This document shows, piece by piece, positions 19,669 through 20,562 of a stretch of DNA of 20,562 bases. The notes under the pieces are model-generated. The model was not told the DNA's origin. It made no database searches and saw only the letters and a program-made list of their open reading frames with translations. This DNA comes from Hypsibius dujardini. Lineage: Eukaryota; Tardigrada; Eutardigrada; Parachela; Hypsibiidae. The stretch covers positions 1 to 20,562 of the forward strand of contig LRSR01003413.1 of NCBI GenBank assembly GCA_001579985.1, given 5' to 3'. Numbering within the stretch: the first letter of the stretch is position 1; each line of letters begins with the position of its first letter. Position numbers and translations under genes: made by a program.

Positions 19669-20006
19669 AGTACTAGCAGATACTGTACTTCAATGTAGTA
19701 CGAGTAGTGCGGCCTGCCACAGTACTCGAATCTTGCGGATCTCTCCCACCGGCCACTGGTCAAAATGTAAAATAAGCATACGGCTCTGTAAGCATCTTTA
19801 TTTGACCCTGATTTAAACGGCTGTACCATCCTGCGAAGCCGATCAACCCATATCCTATGCATAGGAACAGAACAATCCACAAGATGGGTGCAATATTAAG
19901 CGCGGAGACGGTTTTCCGACATTACTGGTACTCGTACTTTCCATTCATGTGCCTGGCCCAGCATGAGTTAAGTGAGCTGAACCGAACTAAATTTGACACA
20001 GGGACC

Positions 20007-20020
20007 CACGGACGTCCGTG
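20007..20020. repeat. Perfect 14-bp palindrome CACGGACGTCCGTG
   Basis: Exact self-complement about 1.05 kb upstream of the NDUFS8 ATG. It could bind a dimeric factor. Chance occurrence is not excluded. Confidence 0.6.
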
Positions 20021-20163
20021 ATCTAGGCGGGAACTTTTATGATTATTGCTGATAGTGCCTCAGCTTAGACGATACACAAACATGGAACACAGGACAATTT
20101 CCTACTTAAAAAATGTCCACAGTTGGCTACAGTTCTAAAGGTGCTGTTAGACATGGAATTATT

Positions 20164-20199
20164 ACTTTTGTTCTGTACAGTGCAGTAGTACAGAAAAGT
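20164..20199. repeat. Imperfect inverted repeat (hairpin)
   Basis: ACTTTTGTTCTGTAC and GTACAGAAAAGT form a stem with a 2-nt bulge around the 9-base spacer AGTGCAGTA. Non-coding; function unknown. Confidence 0.6.
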
Positions 20200-20338
20200 T
20201 GACATACGCAAATCTTCCACTACATGCATCTGTACTAGATCCCATGTCCAAGTTGACGTCTGACTGCTCAGCAGCATGTCGTCGTAGTCGCCTCACGCAT
20301 AATCACAACATCACGACCAATACATTGTTGTACAATAA

Positions 20339-20526
20339 TGTATTTCCTCGATAAGTAGCGACAGCGCACCGGTCACGTGACGTAATGATTGCCCGCTGTA
20401 ACCGAAGAAAGCTGTGTGTACGACTCTATGGCATGCGAGGTACAGGCAGGACACACACTGACGAGTGGGGGGGCCAATTTAACGTTACACAGCTTGTGCG
20501 CTGTCGCTATCAATCGAGGAAATACA
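20339..20526. repeat. Inverted repeat enclosing promoter-like motifs
   Basis: The 31-bp arms 20339-20369 and 20496-20526 both read TGTATTTCCTCGAT...AGCGACAGCGCAC with a few differences. An inner, weaker inverted pair on AAGCTGTGT flanks the centre. The enclosed ~126 bp contain an E-box fused to a CRE-like site, a G run and a CCAAT. It could be another fold-back element or a symmetric bidirectional promoter. Confidence 0.7.
20374..20385. promoter_or_regulatory. CACGTGACGTAA: E-box overlapping a CRE-like site
   Basis: CACGTG (20374-20379) overlaps TGACGTAA (20378-20385). Such sites bind bHLH-zip and ATF/CREB factors and are common near mitochondrial gene promoters. The target here (NDUFS8 or an unseen neighbour) is unknown. 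Confidence 0.35.
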
Positions 20527-20562
20527 GTACTGCTCGTTCTGTCGTACACCAAAGACCTTCAT

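Larger units (their letters stand above)
19164..20562. other. Region upstream of NDUFS8 with no recognised gene
   Basis: Expected to hold the NDUFS8 promoter and first exon. All frames are short and match nothing I know. It contains fold-back sequences at 19433-19668 and 20339-20526, a 14-bp palindrome (20007-20020), a hairpin (20164-20199), and E-box/CRE-like sites near 20374-20385. The sequence ends before any neighbouring gene is visible. Confidence 0.5.

Noticed and set aside
20540-20562. Minus-strand ATG at the very end of the window as the start of a neighbouring gene
   Set aside because: It opens only about 26 codons before a stop, lies in the inverted-repeat arm, and has no recognisable protein.

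Overview
This window is animal nuclear DNA. It holds four conserved genes, all broken by short GT-AG introns (one GC-AG), in the standard genetic code: TAA, TGA and TAG are each used once or more as real stops. I rebuilt each gene by joining open frames at splice sites whose phases match. Each joined reading frame divides by three and follows its animal orthologue in order. WDR47 together with a complex I subunit points to a metazoan. Compact introns, very short 3' ends and AG acceptors just upstream of start codons suggest an invertebrate, possibly a lineage with spliced-leader trans-splicing. I cannot name the species or phylum.

Layout. 1-4078 (+): the 3' part of a NUP98-NUP96 gene, which begins at the F-S autoproteolysis site, so essentially all of NUP96 is present (5 exons). 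4079-4913: convergent intergenic DNA with a MITE-like element. 4914-10908 (-): complete cytosolic isoleucyl-tRNA synthetase (16 coding exons, 1089 aa). 10909-12092: intergenic, with a CRE palindrome. 12093-16599 (-): complete WDR47/nemitin-like protein (8 coding exons, 955 aa). 16600-17846: intergenic, with a fold-back element and a perfect hairpin. 17847-18956 (-): complete NDUFS8, the TYKY subunit of complex I (2 coding exons, 215 aa), probably with a 5'UTR intron. 18957-20562: upstream DNA with two fold-back elements and promoter-like motifs; no gene recognised.

The four genes are unrelated housekeeping or cytoskeletal functions: nuclear pore scaffold, tRNA charging, microtubule-associated WD40 protein and respiratory chain. 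They are not an operon; the same-strand gaps are about 1.2 kb.

The unusual content lies between and inside the genes. There are non-autonomous inverted-repeat elements, including one family seen three times, and one element whose terminal repeats nearly coincide with both ends of a NUP96 intron. TGTC-type tetranucleotide arrays occur in five introns. A stray copy of the 3' end of an IleRS exon sits inside another intron of the same gene. In three of the four genes AATAAA overlaps or touches the stop codon. No bacterial, viral, CRISPR or RNA gene was recognised.
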